The translations under genes and the position numbers were made by a program. Positions 55,001 to 63,452 of a stretch of DNA of 64,000 bases are shown here, piece by piece. The DNA is taken from positions 1,978,359 through 2,042,358 of the forward strand of contig JABAKD010000016.1 in assembly GCA_012845835.1 (NCBI GenBank), in the 5' to 3' direction. The notes beneath the pieces are model-generated. The model had not been told where the DNA came from. It did not search any database and saw only the letters and a list, made by a program, of their open reading frames with translations. Numbering within the stretch: position 1 is the first letter of the stretch; the number at the start of each line of letters is the position of its first letter. Source of the DNA: Undaria pinnatifida (lineage: Eukaryota > Sar > Phaeophyceae > Laminariales > Alariaceae).

Positions 55001-58000
55001 GTCATGACTCGGCCCTCCAGAGTTTTTTTTCCAAAACTCGCGGGTCGAGTCGGGTCGAGCCGGATCGTGTCGGGTCGGGTCGGGTCGGGTCGGATCGGGT
55101 CGGGTCGGGTCGGGTCGGGTCGGGTCGGGTCGGGTCGGGTCGGGTCGGGTCGGGTCGGGTCGGGTCGGGTCGGGTCGGGTCGGGTCGGGTCGGGTCGGGT
55201 CGGGTCGGGTCGGGTCGGGTCGGGTCGGGTCGGGTCGGGTCGGGTCGGGTCGGGTCGGGTCGGGTCGGGTCGGGTCGGGTCGGGTCGGGTCGGGTCGGGT
55301 CGGGTCGGGTCGGGTCGGGTCGGGTCGGGTCGGGTCGGGTCGGGTCGGGTCGGGTCGGGTCGGGTCGGGTCGGGTCGGGTCGGGTCGGGTCGGGTCGGGT
55401 CGGGTCGGGTCGGGTCGGGTCGGGTCGGGTCGGGTCGGGTCGGGTCGGGTCGGGTCGGGTCGGGTCTGGTCGGGTCGGGTCGGGTCGGGTCGGGTCGGGT
55501 CAGCAAGATTTAAATGGCACGGTTCGGGTCCGGTTACTCTGATCCGATCCGACCGGGGAGAAGCGACCCCACCCGAAAAACGTTTTGGTTATAAGAACTG
55601 CTGATGTTGGACAGGAACAGTGACGTAGATCTTCCGTATCGTTTACGTACTTGGAAAGCACCTACCTGGTACTAGTCTTGACAGAAACATTGGAATCATT
55701 GGGATATCCATACGAATGCCAAAAGGTCTGACCATTTCCGCCCAGAACGGTGGATTATTACGTAATCGTTGCGGTAGTACGCTTCCCTCCACCTCCTCTC
55801 CTCTCCGCTCCAAGCTCTCTGCCAATGAAGGATCTACGGTACGGTGGTCTCAACACCGCTATAACCCTACCGCAAATATGGATAAAGGGCTCGGTCCCCC
55901 CCCCCCCCCCAGCAAAACACCGAACAAACATTCGGTTTATCGTAAACGCGAGCAGCTATCTCCTCACGTTATTAGTCGAGCACTCCCCCACCCCCTCCCA
56001 CTCCTCCTCTTCCTCCTTGCCAGACCCACAACATTTCCAGAATCAAACTCGCAACGGTTCCATGGAAGGTCAGTCATACCTCCTGGTTGCGTCAGAACGA
56101 ACACCTCCCCCCCCCCCTCTAAATGCTCGAGGTGTCCCCATTAGGAGTAGGAACGGTGCTACGTCTCGAAAGGGATTCGTGGGCAACGGTCAGGCGACCA
56201 CGGTCAGCAAAAAAATAAGTGCGCCCCCAGTCGCCCGAGGCTGGTCGCCGCTATTATTTGGAGTATTACGTGGGGTACATACAACCTGGACGGCCTTTCA
56301 GTACTGTAGACAGACGTTTCTCTGCCCATCGTAGCCAAGCCTCGCGTATGCGGCGGCGATGGTTGTTGCAGCGCTGACAGCGCTCGAACTCGGTCTCATG
56401 CGTCTCTAGATTAGCTTGTTTTCTTGACGGCTTTTCCGTACCACTGAACCCTTTGCCTCGGTAGGGGGGAGGGGGATACCCCCGTCTTGCTTTACGACCT
56501 GGTTTCAGTCACTCGCACGAGTGACTCTATACCTCACCAACAAAGCACTCTTGGCGAAATTGTTTGGGCGCAGCGTAGCTGACCATGCCGTTGCGGATCC
56601 ACACCGCAAAACTAAAACAGCAACAAAAATGCTCAAGGCCGCAAAGGAGCAGAGGGTCACCTGCGCGAGTGACCCGTAGCCGCTGCAAAACAGTGCCCTC
56701 AAAGTCACGCCGGTTCCGTAGCCGCGGTCCTCTTCTATCAACGACAGTTTTTTCTCTGCCACCCAATCTTATTTCCTTTTCGACTTTTTCCAGGCGTACC
56801 GATTTTCTACGGCCGGAAGCATTGGCGGAGGGGGGGGGTACCAAGGAGCAGCGGGGAGTTCTCTTCAGGAGGCGTTTTCTATTGGACTTGGCGAGAGCGT
56901 TCGGTCTCTCGAGTGCGGCAGGGTTAGCGGGGACCAGGACTCGGAAGTGGTAGCATGTACCTTCCGCGGTCGAGTGTGTTCGCTCATGGCCAAGGCGCCG
57001 GAACAGGTGAAGAGAAAACAGGTAGTCGACGAAAAAAAACAGGGTTTCTCACGGGATAATGCCCGTTCCACGCATCGGATCAGGAGATGTTCAAATTTCC
57101 GCGTGTCGAGTCTGGTCTGGTCAAGAGGTGGAGGAAATCTCGCGGGTTGGGTTGGGTCGGGTCGGGTCAAGAGATTTTCAAAATCTCACGGATCCGGTCG
57201 GGGCACCCTAACCCGGCCCGACCCGCGAGAAGTGACCTGACCCGCGAAAATCCCAGGGGAAGGCAAGTGCCGTGCCTAAACAATTGGGCCGGGTACTTCG
57301 AAGCGCTTTATTTTTTTGTTGAGCGCGTCGAGGCGTTGTGATTTTGTTTTTACACGTGGCGTGGGTGTGATATTCGCAACATGTGACAACTAAAACACAT
57401 TATTAATATTCGTTTCAGTCAACACTTAAGACATTAACTATCATGAGCAAAATCGCATGGTACGATTATACACCATTGTACCAGGAAGATAGACGGTTTA
57501 TTTCTCTTTCACCTTCGCGGGAGACGATACGAGGCCTGTGCACCATCGAGGTGGGGGGTTTAAGGTCGCCGCACAGCGCGACGGTGGGAGAAACTCTGTC
57601 CGGGTCCTCCTCCAGTCTTTATACGAAACCCGGCATTGCTGGTGTGCCTCCCGCGATGACGACGGATCCCTGGAAGCCGATATTGATGTCCTTGGAGTAG
57701 CCGGGGTGGATTTGCAGCACGGACACGGCGTAAGAGCAAGGGCTGTCGATGACCCTTTTGAGACTTGAGAGGGGACACATTGACGACGAAAATAGACGGT
57801 TACGGCACCGGCCACTGCTGGTTGGTGATGATAAAATTGGTGTCCGAACTACGACGCCAACAATGCAAAGACTCGTATGCGACGGGCGCAGGAAGCACGA
57901 TCCTACTCGTAGTGCTGCGCGCTTACGCTGCTGGTAGACGTTTGAATACATCGGAATCGTCGTTTTTTTATTTGCCATACACGGACCCCAAAGGGTTTAG

Positions 58001-61000
58001 AGACCCCAGTTGACCCGTTTTGGAGCCATTGGGGGGTGGCGGGGTGGGCGTGGTGTCGAGTGGCTCAGTGGTCTGGTGGATTGCGCTATTTGACTGACAT
58101 AGATTGAGTCGTGGGTTCGAATCCCACCAACTTCATATTTATCTTTTTCGAGCGTGCGCGCCGGAGACATTATGAATAGTTACGATAGTGTATTCCTAGA
58201 CACTAGTCTCGTGGCGAGGGGTGAGATGCCTCGGAATTGGTTTAAAGTCGGTGGGACTAAACGAACCCGAAACCCAATTTTCGAGGGGCGCGGTATCGCG
58301 AGTCTGCTCGGTGTCACGGAACGAACGGTTTTATTCCGTGTCGTTGTGTTCTAGTCGGAGGCGTAATAAGCGCCTTCATGGTCAGTCTTGTTATTTTCTG
58401 CCGAGAGGTGCCCTGATTCGGCGTCATGCGCACGACGGCCAGGAAACATGCCCAGTTACTACAGCAAAGAGACAGGCTACGCTCGAAACCAAGTGTACGC
58501 TGAGCAGCGTCCGGTGAACTATACATGAAGCGACACGCGCCAGCTTTACAGGATACAACTCGCATTCAAACAAAGGATAGAGCATCGCGCTCTAGCCTGG
58601 AACACAAGGGGCGCATCAACTATTATGAAACATGTATTTCGATTCATATACATCTTGACGCCGACCCCTTGTGGATATGCGGCGATCAGTCTGCAGCAGT
58701 AGACGCTACCGTGCACGACACGTGGATACTGGCATTTAACAGCATAATATCGCTCCCCGCTGCTGCCGTAACGTGCTTGTGCCAGGGAGCTAACAACCAC
58801 CATCCTCGCGGCAGCTTGGACTTCCCACTCGTTCGCCACCTTTTTTTTTAATCTTGCTCGTGCGAGTTCACGCGTCTTCCCCTTGGGTTCATCTAACCCT
58901 AACTCCTTTTAGAGCTGCAAAATCAAAGTCCACGCTAATTCCTAGTGGATTTCCCTCCAAACCACGCGTACAACGATAGGAGTATCATTTCTGGAAGAAC
59001 CGTTTTCTGAAGCTGACGAGTCCCCTTAACTCCCAAAAATGTCGAAAATTCACTCATTTTTGTTTTGCAAAAAAAACGATTGTTCGGTGTATGCTTAGCT
59101 CCGTAGGCACGAAGGATTTTTTCGTTGGGCATAGCACTTTTGATGTTTCCTGAAAGAATTTGTGGGAGAGATATACAGGGCTCCTCAAATTGAAGGGCCT
59201 CGTGAAAAAGACTGGTGCGTCCATCTCTACCGCTGCCTGCGTCAGATGTTGGCATAGGTTCTGGCGTCGTCAAGAGTTAAGGGCGTCACCGCGTGCCGTA
59301 GTTTTTTATTTTTATTTATTTATTGGTGGCCCTGACGTTAACGACCTTGATGCCGGCGGTCGAAGGAATGACGCGTGCTACGCTAGATGGCAGCACTTCT
59401 AATCGACCCGTTTTGATTTCGTTCGGACAGGAAACGGGGCTCTCCCTTGAACCAAGGGGCTCTACTCCATGTCGTTGGAGGGTCGTTTGTGTGCTTTTCT
59501 TCGTTTTTCGATGAATATCGTGGGAACATCATTTATGTTTTTTTTGTGCGATTTTTTATGGTGAATATCTAGACCGTGATGGAGTTGTTAATCACTCGGG
59601 GGGTGCACTTTCATTTCCTTTGCAAAAAAAAATAGCAACATTTTTTGGGTGATGCCGAGAGATGCGCTCAAGGGAGGAATATCGCATCCGTCTGATGTAC
59701 CCCCGTCCGCTTGCCACGTGCAACGCTAACCGCGACACCCGCAAGGGAGATGGAGGGGACACGTTCGGGAGGACCGTGGGGGCCATCAACAACGAAAACC
59801 GCGTCAAGCAGCTCAAGAAAGAGGTCATGGTGAGAAGGCGAGAGGGAGGGGGGGAGGGACACTTACTCGTTTCTTGCCTTAGTCATTTGACCATTGACGA
59901 CGCATCCCTTTCGAGACAGAGCACCGCTTTGAGAGGGTCGTTTAGTGGTAGCGTTTGTTAGACGTCAACAATGAAAACCGCGTAAAAGCAGCTACAGGAA
60001 GAGATCAATGCGAGAGAGGGAACAACTGCTTGATAGATTTCAACAGCGAAAAACGCGACAGCTCAAAGAAAGAGCTCATGGTGGGAGGGGGCGGGGGGAG
60101 TGCAATCATTGTCGTGCATGACCGTATATAGTCCGTAATACCATAGGTCCTCGTAGAGGGCGGGGGAGACTGTTTGATAGAAGGACGCCGATCGGAAGCG
60201 GAAGAAAGGAGCTGTAGGACATACGCAAGGGAAGACCGGTGCGACAAGCATTTAGTTAGTTTCGTCATTCACCTTCCTGCAACGACGCGTACGCGGAAGA
60301 AATGCATGCAAAGCTCTAAGCGACGGAGTGATGTTCAGGCATTCGCGGCGCATTGAGCGGGCGGCGTCAGCCGCGAAACCCTTTATCAACGTTCTATATT
60401 GGATAGTTAAGCAAGTCACGGGTGGCGTTTTGTTTCGCGTTTCTTTGCATGTGCTGTCAGTCGAATTGGGCATGCGTTTTGCCTTGACCGGGCGGCGCCT
60501 AAAAACCTCAAAGCGTTGGGGCTGTGAGTTGGCGTACTATACTAATGTGTTTAAGTCGCCAATTAGTTGCTTGTTGGCCATGCATTACAGTATCGTTGTG
60601 GCTCGACGTGCAGTTTTTACTAGTAAAGCCTACGTCGGTTACTTGGCTTTTTATTCCACCCCACGACTAGTAATAATTAGCCGTGAAGTCCAGCGATCTC
60701 ACAGCCCTACACAACGTGGGTTGAATCGCAGGAATTGGAGAAGAAAGTGGCGCACGAAACGAAACATCTGGCAGGTCTCGGGAAGGGGAGCGGCCGCGGG
60801 TCGACGACCGCCTTCGCTCCGGCAACTCAGCACTTTCAGGTCGGCCACATAACGCCTTTGTACGTAGACACGGCTATTCGTGCTGGCTAGAGGTTGCTGC
60901 GCTACGAGGGGACCGAACGGTGTAGTATTCATTTTATCGGGGTTTTCCTTTTGTTTCTATCGTGGCTGCTGTAGACCGCCTTAGCCCGAAACGTCCAGGT

Positions 61001-62594
61001 TGGTTACTGAAGCTACTTTAGATATACACGGCCGCTCATGCCGGCTAGGGGCCTTCACGCTCGATAGGGAACCGCGCTCTATGCTTTGTGGGAGTTGGAC
61101 GTGGTTTTGTGTACTTCCTCGTTTTCTACCGTTCATTGCTGCTGTAGACACGGCCTATCGTGCCGGGTGGAGTGTTCTACGCTTGACGGGAACCGAACCG
61201 CGAGTTTTTAGTGGTCGATGTCGAAGCTTCTGGTATGCCCTTGCATGACGGCAACACTAATTACAATAGCAACCATAAGTAATAGGTCTTCTTTTTTTGT
61301 GGGTGACGACTCTGGTTGCTTGTGTGTCGGGCACATCTTGCGTATTTTTCCCATAGAAGGTCTATCGCTGATGGAGGCACGGATAGAGGTATGGGTAGAG
61401 CTCTTCAAGCGACAGGAGCTTCAGAAAAGTAAAGGGCTACGGCTACCCCAACCGTGACCCTTGTCCCAAAGGGATAGCCAAATGTCGCCGAGGGAAGTCG
61501 ATGGTAGCAGTGGTGGTGCAGCACACGAACCGCGGACAACTTCGACTAGTAACGCATAAGACAGGGATAGGGGTGGATCAGTGTTGATGAAAGATATGCT
61601 CTCCTCTTCGTTTCATTGCACCTTCTGGGAATAACTATGACTGCTCGACGTTGAAACTCATGCTTCGCATTGTTGGAAGCTCTAAAATAAACACAATGGT
61701 ATCAATGTAACCCTCTCCTTTATGCCGCAACGTGTCGACAGGCCATCACGAGCTGTACCTTAGACCCTGAGCAGGGTGGCTACGCCATTAGCGTGGAAAC
61801 TCCCGTACCTTTGGACCTCGTGCTCCTCCACTCCCAAGTGCACATGGATCTGCTGGACTCCAACGACGAAGATGACCTCGGGCAGGTAAGCTTAAGCTTC
61901 ACCGTACTCCCTTTGTGCTCCTTAGTGCAGAGCGTTCAATAATTCTGGCATCGCTTATTTTTTTGTGAGCTGTGAATCCTGAAACAGCTCAGTTTCGACA
62001 GAGCTCTGAGTCCCGACGTAGATAGTATTTTACAGAGCTGTGAATCCTGACATAGTTAACTTTTGAAAAGAGCTTTCAACCCTGGCATACACAGATCTGC
62101 AGTCTGCCCATCACCAGCTACAACCCCAGCATCCAATATGGATCCGACCAGGCTTCTCCACTTCACCTCATCGGCCACACGTTAACCTCCTAAGAACTGC
62201 ACCCGCGTTTTTGTCGGACGAATTACTTGGACCTAGAGTAGAAAGATAGTGCAATGGGAAAACATTAAGGGTCATATAATTTGGTCCATCATTAAGCTAC
62301 TTGGAGCCAAACCCTTCCCATGAACGAAATACTTGGACTTAGTGTGGGAACGGGAAAAATGTTTCAATGTTAATTACACCCTGCCCATCGATCCAATTGT
62401 TGACATCCACCTTTTTCCAGACGACCAGCTGCGTGGCGCCTCTCAGCCCGGAAAACGGTGGAGGCGTGTGTGCGACCTACCGGTTCGAGGGCGGCGCTAC
62501 CAAGCTCAGGGTCAGGGCCCGCACGACGGAGGGGGACTACGGGTACGTGCGGCTAACCGTCGTCGCCAAGATTCCGCCAAAGAAATCCGCTCAG
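46670..62594 (+). CDS. BBS7: BBS7, BBSome subunit 7 (exons 2-12 by the proposed model; C-terminus off the edge)
   Basis: BBS7 is part of the BBSome, the coat-like complex that moves membrane proteins in and out of cilia together with ARL6. Eleven exons can be joined: 46670-46741, 47715-47945, 49150-49250, 50064-50208, 52828-52944, 54708-54935, 56794-57006, 59746-59829, 60732-60839, 61742-61885 and 62421-62594. All have GT-AG borders and keep one frame for 539 codons. Only one intron is not phase 0. Residues 1-369 form most of the beta-propeller (VGDDSGSVHCFEMKRGEA, GLSRKGKEFF, CDLTQDGVAEIVAGREDG, LGESVRSLECG). Residues 370-433 are a coiled coil plus linker. Residues 434-539 enter the GAE-type beta-sandwich (HSQVHMDLLDS, CATYRFEG, TTEGDYGYVRLTV). 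The animal protein has about 715 residues, so roughly 175 are missing on the right. The introns carry minisatellites, SINE-like pieces and degraded exon copies. Confidence 0.93.
47126..47228 (+). repeat. CCCA tetranucleotide tract in a BBS7 intron
   Basis: CCCACC / CTACCCACCCAC repeats with T interruptions over about 100 bp. Confidence 0.9.
47452..47530 (+). pseudogene. Degraded duplicate of the BBS7 VGDDSG exon
   Basis: GTTGGTGAAGATTCCGGTTC and AACGAAGCGAGGGGGAAGCC parallel the start of the real exon at 47715 (GTTGGCGATGATTCTGGTTC ... ATGAAGCGAGGGGAGGCC) after an intact CGCAG acceptor. A 3-base insertion and substitutions have replaced the conserved Cys-Phe core, and the copy decays before any donor. 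Upstream intron text is duplicated too (CAATCTCGAACGGGCGCT at 47396 against CAATATCGAACAGGGGCGCT at 47615), so the unit was about 220-260 bp of intron plus exon start. Confidence 0.85.
47715..47945 (+). CDS. BBS7: BBS7 exon: first propeller blade, Gly-rich insert
   Basis: 77 codons. VGDDSGSVHCFEMKRGEA matches the family IGDHDGVVMCFGMKKGEA region. A glycine-rich stretch (about residues 29-52 of the exon) replaces the short loop of animal proteins. The end, DRIFATQ, corresponds to the KIFIA strand. Acceptor AACAG after a long T run; donor GTGGGG. Confidence 0.93.
48005..48640 (+). other. BBS7 intron, nothing recognised
   Basis: No exon or repeat family was recognised between the donor at 47946 and the tail-sharing element near 48650. 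Confidence 0.5.
48650..48812 (-). repeat. Short element sharing the LINE 3' tail, copy 4
   Basis: Minus strand: ATCTCTGTCTCGTAGAGTGT, CTGGTCTCTCTAGGAGGCAT, CGCGCACACCTGTTGTGCTG, GGATGAAGACGGTTGGAAAT and CAGTTTAATGTGAAGAACAC with an (AC)n end. It lies inside a BBS7 intron in antisense orientation. Confidence 0.7.
49033..49082 (+). repeat. CAA/CAG run in a BBS7 intron
   Basis: About 15 trinucleotide units, ACAACAACAACAGCAGCAG, between 49033 and 49082. Confidence 0.85.
49150..49250 (+). CDS. BBS7: BBS7 exon: GSAIVGLSRKGKEFF...
   Basis: 33 codons plus two bases. GLSRKGKEFFRMASPLSETIHHM aligns with the family [23 protein letters not shown] segment. Acceptor GCGCAG, donor GTGCGG. It splits an Arg codon with the next exon, the only non-zero phase in the model. 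Confidence 0.93.
50064..50208 (+). CDS. BBS7: BBS7 exon: YICSAYDDGRD...VLGCQ
   Basis: One base completing the Arg codon plus 48 codons. DYICSAYDDGRDAAFYMCHDRI aligns with the animal segment [22 protein letters not shown], and AVLGCQ with PVLACQ. Acceptor GATCAG, donor GTGCAA. Confidence 0.93.
50490..50845 (+). repeat. Minisatellite in a BBS7 intron (unit about 36 bp)
   Basis: About ten imperfect units of CACCTCGGACAGATGACGAT followed by CTAGATCATCTACA. Many units contain GATCTAGATC or a near version, a 10-bp palindrome. AGATC-rich degenerate text continues to about 51060. Confidence 0.9.
51070..52060. other. BBS7 intron, nothing recognised
   Basis: No exon or known repeat family was recognised on either strand. 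The intron ends at 52827. Confidence 0.5.
52064..52093 (+). repeat. Poly-G run of 30
   Basis: An uninterrupted run of G in the intron. A further G-rich segment lies at 52408-52426. Long G runs are prone to length change and assembly error. Confidence 0.9.
52828..52944 (+). CDS. BBS7: BBS7 exon: DHCIRVLKAEGSEVAFQV...
   Basis: 39 codons. CQ-DHCIRVLKAEGSEVAFQVP aligns with the animal join [21 protein letters not shown] across the same intron position. Acceptor ATTCCAG, donor GTCAGT, both in phase 0. Confidence 0.95.
53050..53400 (+). repeat. Repeat family G in a BBS7 intron, about 1.3 units
   Basis: TGCTTGCCCTAGTCATTTGACC, split here as TTGCCCTAGTCATTTGACC, then GCGCATCCCTTTTTGAGACA, CACCCCTACAATGTCGGGAC, TTTTACCAACCAGACAGGCC and CGAGTCGCATGAAGGGTGAG. 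A second start lies at 53340 (GTTGCTTTCCGTAGTCAATC). The arrangement matches 33235-33605. Confidence 0.75.
54070..54138 (+). pseudogene. Duplicate (decoy) BBS7 exon start with intact acceptor
   Basis: After a good acceptor (TTTTATTCAG) the DNA reads DTSGVVVYGTDHGTVGQL, against DTGGVVYGTDHGTLGHL in the real exon at 54708. Several differences are synonymous, and one whole codon is inserted. After Gln-Leu the sequence runs into the minisatellite and reaches TAG at 54136-54138. Joined to the exon ending at 52944 (phase 0) it would stop the protein. Whether it is ever spliced cannot be told from DNA. Confidence 0.85.
54110..54700 (+). repeat. Minisatellite between the two exon copies (unit about 55-60 bp)
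   Basis: About ten units of GTCAGCCAACTCACAGCCCT, then ACCTAGCCAACTAAAAA and TAGTCGGCTATTTATA. The first unit begins inside the duplicate exon (GTCGGCCAACTCGATAGCCC), so the array appears to have been seeded by, or to have captured, exon sequence. It ends about 10 bp before the real exon. Confidence 0.9.
54708..54935 (+). CDS. BBS7: BBS7 exon: YGTDHGTLG...RCDLTQDGVAEIVAGREDGTVT
   Basis: 76 codons. VVYGTDHGTLGHL aligns with LLFGTSDGKLALI; KTWELPNGG with RKWEI; CDLTQDGVAEIVAGREDG with FDIVGDGVKDLLVGRDDG, the best-conserved propeller signature of the family. Acceptor TTTGAAG, donor GTGAGT. Confidence 0.96.
55046..55500 (+). repeat. GGGTC pentanucleotide array, about 450 bp
   Basis: Close to 90 units, with isolated variants near 55050-55092 and at 55465. 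Both strands give open pentapeptide frames (GSGRV and TRPDP repeats), which are artefacts of the unit. The flanks (TTTTCACGGGTCATGACTCG on the left, GATCCGATCCGACCGGGGAG on the right) resemble text around a shorter GGGTC tract at 57120-57245, so the array grew inside an interspersed element. Confidence 0.97.
55600..56780. other. BBS7 intron, nothing recognised
   Basis: C runs (55893-55905, 56106-56117) and CT-rich text. No exon was recognised. Tandem GTGACTCTATACCTCACC / GAGTGACCCGTAGCC-like text near 56520-56690 is not a clear repeat. Confidence 0.5.
56794..57006 (+). CDS. BBS7: BBS7 exon: AYRFSTAG...LGESVRSLECGRV...
   Basis: 71 codons. VT-AYRFSTAG aligns with the family VEVYSFDNA. A Gly/Ser-rich insert follows, then LGESVRSLECGRVSGDQDSEVVACTFRGRVCSL against [33 protein letters not shown] (quoted here in parts). 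Acceptor CTTTTTCCAG, donor GTGAAG. Confidence 0.95.
57120..57250 (+). repeat. Second GGGTC-type element
   Basis: AAATCTCGCGGGTTGGGTTG, GGGTCGGGTCAAGAGATTTT and CCCGACCCGCGAGAAGTGAC form an imperfect inverted pair of GGGTC/GACCC blocks around TTTTCAAAATCTC. Related text surrounds the long array at 55046. Confidence 0.65.
57260..58045. other. BBS7 intron; possible unrelated coding relic at 57500-57800
   Basis: Both strands are open in more than one frame over 57498-57815, with base composition more GC-rich than the neighbouring intron. No family match was seen (for example minus-strand DINIGFQGSVVIAGGTPAMP). It could be a fragment of another gene or chance. Confidence 0.25.
58055..58133 (+). 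repeat. tRNA-derived sequence in a BBS7 intron
   Basis: A perfect A box (TGGCTCAGTGG) and B box (GGTTCGAATCC) are 46-55 bases apart, with a perfect T stem GTGGG/CCCAC and loop TTCGAAT. The acceptor stem does not pair, so it is a SINE head or tRNA relic rather than a working tRNA gene. Confidence 0.6.
58895..58965 (+). mobile_element. Degenerate copy of the small TTAA MITE
   Basis: TAACCCTAACTCCTTTTAGA, GCTGCAAAATC and TAGTGGATTTCCCTCCAAA follow the order of 798-885 loosely. The right inverted end is not clear. Confidence 0.35.
59746..59829 (+). CDS. BBS7: BBS7 exon: coiled coil, ...GAINNENRVKQLKKEVM
   Basis: 28 codons. The INNENRVKQLKKEV heptads match the family region after the propeller (NKISSLRNELEHLQYKV). 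The donor GTGAGA is clear. The acceptor (CGCAAG) is weak, so the exon may begin further left; the frame is open back to 59662. Confidence 0.85.
59850..59945 (+). repeat. Repeat family G fragment after the coiled-coil exon
   Basis: TTACTCGTTTCTTGCCTTAG, TCATTTGACCATTGACGACG and CATCCCTTTCGAGACAGAGC match the start of family G units at 33235 and 53050. It sits between the real exon and its degraded copies. Confidence 0.7.
59960..60090 (+). pseudogene. Two degraded duplicates of the BBS7 coiled-coil exon
   Basis: Copy 1 (about 59962-60015) reads GTCAACAATGAAAACCGCGT, AAAAGCAGCTACAGGAAGAG, ATCAATGCGAGAGAGGG. Copy 2 (about 60037-60095) reads ATTTCAACAGCGAAAAACGC, GACAGCTCAAAGAAAGAGCT, CATGGTGGGAGGGGG. 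Both parallel the real exon end (ATCAACAACGAAAACCGCGT, CAAGCAGCTCAAGAAAGAGG, TCATGGTGAGAAGG), including the donor side. Indels break the reading frame in both. They lie in the intron directly downstream of the real exon. Confidence 0.85.
60732..60839 (+). CDS. BBS7: BBS7 exon: ELEKKVAHETKHL... linker
   Basis: 36 codons between acceptor AATCGCAG and donor GTCGGC. ELEKKVAHETKHL continues the coiled coil (family LQYKVLQERENYQ), followed by a Gly/Ser/Thr linker and FAPATQHFQ. Phase 0 at both ends. Confidence 0.88.
60845..61735. other. BBS7 intron with a ~130-bp imperfect repeat
   Basis: ACACGGCTATTCGTGCTGGC (60868), ACACGGCCGCTCATGCCGGC (61025) and ACACGGCCTATCGTGCCGGG (61149) begin three similar stretches. 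Each is followed by GGGGACCGAACGG, AGGGAACCGCGC or GGGAACCGAACCG, the first two by TTTTGTTTCTATCGTGGCTG or CGTTCATTGCTGCTGTAGAC. Three diverged tandem units of about 125-155 bp. Confidence 0.6.
61742..61885 (+). CDS. BBS7: BBS7 exon: ...GGYAISVETPVPLDLVLLHSQVHMDLLD...
   Basis: 48 codons. GYAISVETPVPLDLVLL and HSQVHMDLLDS align with the start of the C-terminal beta-sandwich (ASYSLILEVQTAIDNVLI, QSDVPIDLLDV). Acceptor TCGACAG, donor GTAAGC, phase 0. Confidence 0.95.
62421..62594 (+). CDS. BBS7: BBS7 exon: CATYRFEGGATKLRVRARTTEGDYG...
   Basis: 58 codons. GVCATYRFEGGATKLRVRA and TTEGDYGYVRLTVVAKIPPK align with LLATYRCQADTTRLELKI and [20 protein letters not shown]. Acceptor TTTTTCCAG, donor GTACGA. 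The following exons (GAE end, platform, helical domain) were not found before the window edge, so the next intron is longer than 1.4 kb. Confidence 0.95.
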
Positions 62595-62599
62595 GTACG

Positions 62600-63450
62600 A
62601 CCCTTTTTTTACTGCGTCGAGGAAGCACGATGATGATACCTGGTAACGATAATGAGGATGGTATTGTTATTCACACAATAGCCCGTTTCCCTGATATCGA
62701 TCCGGTGATCACAAATAAGGCTACAAAAGCATCCCGGCGTAAGGAAAAAACAGATACAAAATAGTACGTGCATAACATGGCGTGACTCTGTTTTTTGCTT
62801 GTTTAGCGGTCGAGATGGTCGTTCAGGGGTTTCGTTTTGTGTAGTTTTTGTTTCGTTTTTTGCGCACGCTCCCGAGCCAAAAATTCGTCGCTGGAGCAAA
62901 ACCTTGCGAGTTTCATGCAGGGTCTTGCATTATCCTACTTTTTCGACGTAAACCTATTCAATTGTCACCCGGAGAGGCCATGCACAGCAGCAGGAAAGCC
63001 AATTAACCCGTCCGACAAATCGTCCCGGCTTGATTGGTTGACGGCACCTTGACCAACGCGTCAACTAACTGGGAACGGCACCCACGGTGGTATAACGGAT
63101 AGTTTCAACAGTCATCCCACGGCAGGATCGCAGCGGAAATTTCTGGCCTCCTCACCCGAAAACACGACGCCGAAGACATTCGTTCGCGCAATTTCGACCA
63201 ACATTTCTGTTTTCCCCGGTCCTAAAACCAACATGCTCGTAAAAGTATCATGCTGACCGAAAGTGCCACGCTCGAGGAACTCAACCGACGGTCGGAAACG
63301 GCTGGACCAAAAAGTGCAATACCCACCGTGGGACGACCCGCAGCCAAACCCACCCCGTTGGACCTCCTGGCTTGATCGATTGACGGCAGACCTTTGCCTC
63401 GATCAGAGGTATACCGCTTTTTGTCGAAAATAAGTTCGGAGTGCCGCTGG
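62600..63450. other. BBS7 intron, nothing recognised
   Basis: TACCTGGTA occurs at 62638. A loose duplication CCCACCGTGGGACGACCC / CACCCACGGTGG is present near 63070 and 63325, and TTGATTGGTTGACGGCACCT recurs in part at 63372. No exon was recognised. Confidence 0.45.
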
Positions 63451-63452
63451 TC

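Noticed and set aside
54931-55513. Frames with TRPDP or GSGRV pentapeptide repeats (183-191 aa)
   Set aside because: They arise from the GGGTC array, which is an intronic microsatellite between two BBS7 exons.
57498-57978. Overlapping open frames on both strands in a BBS7 intron as an extra BBS7 exon
   Set aside because: The flanking exons already join without a gap in the family alignment, and the peptides do not resemble BBS7.
58055-58133. Functional tRNA gene
   Set aside because: A and B boxes and the T arm are good, but the acceptor and anticodon stems do not pair. Likewise 45693-45763 and the SINE heads.
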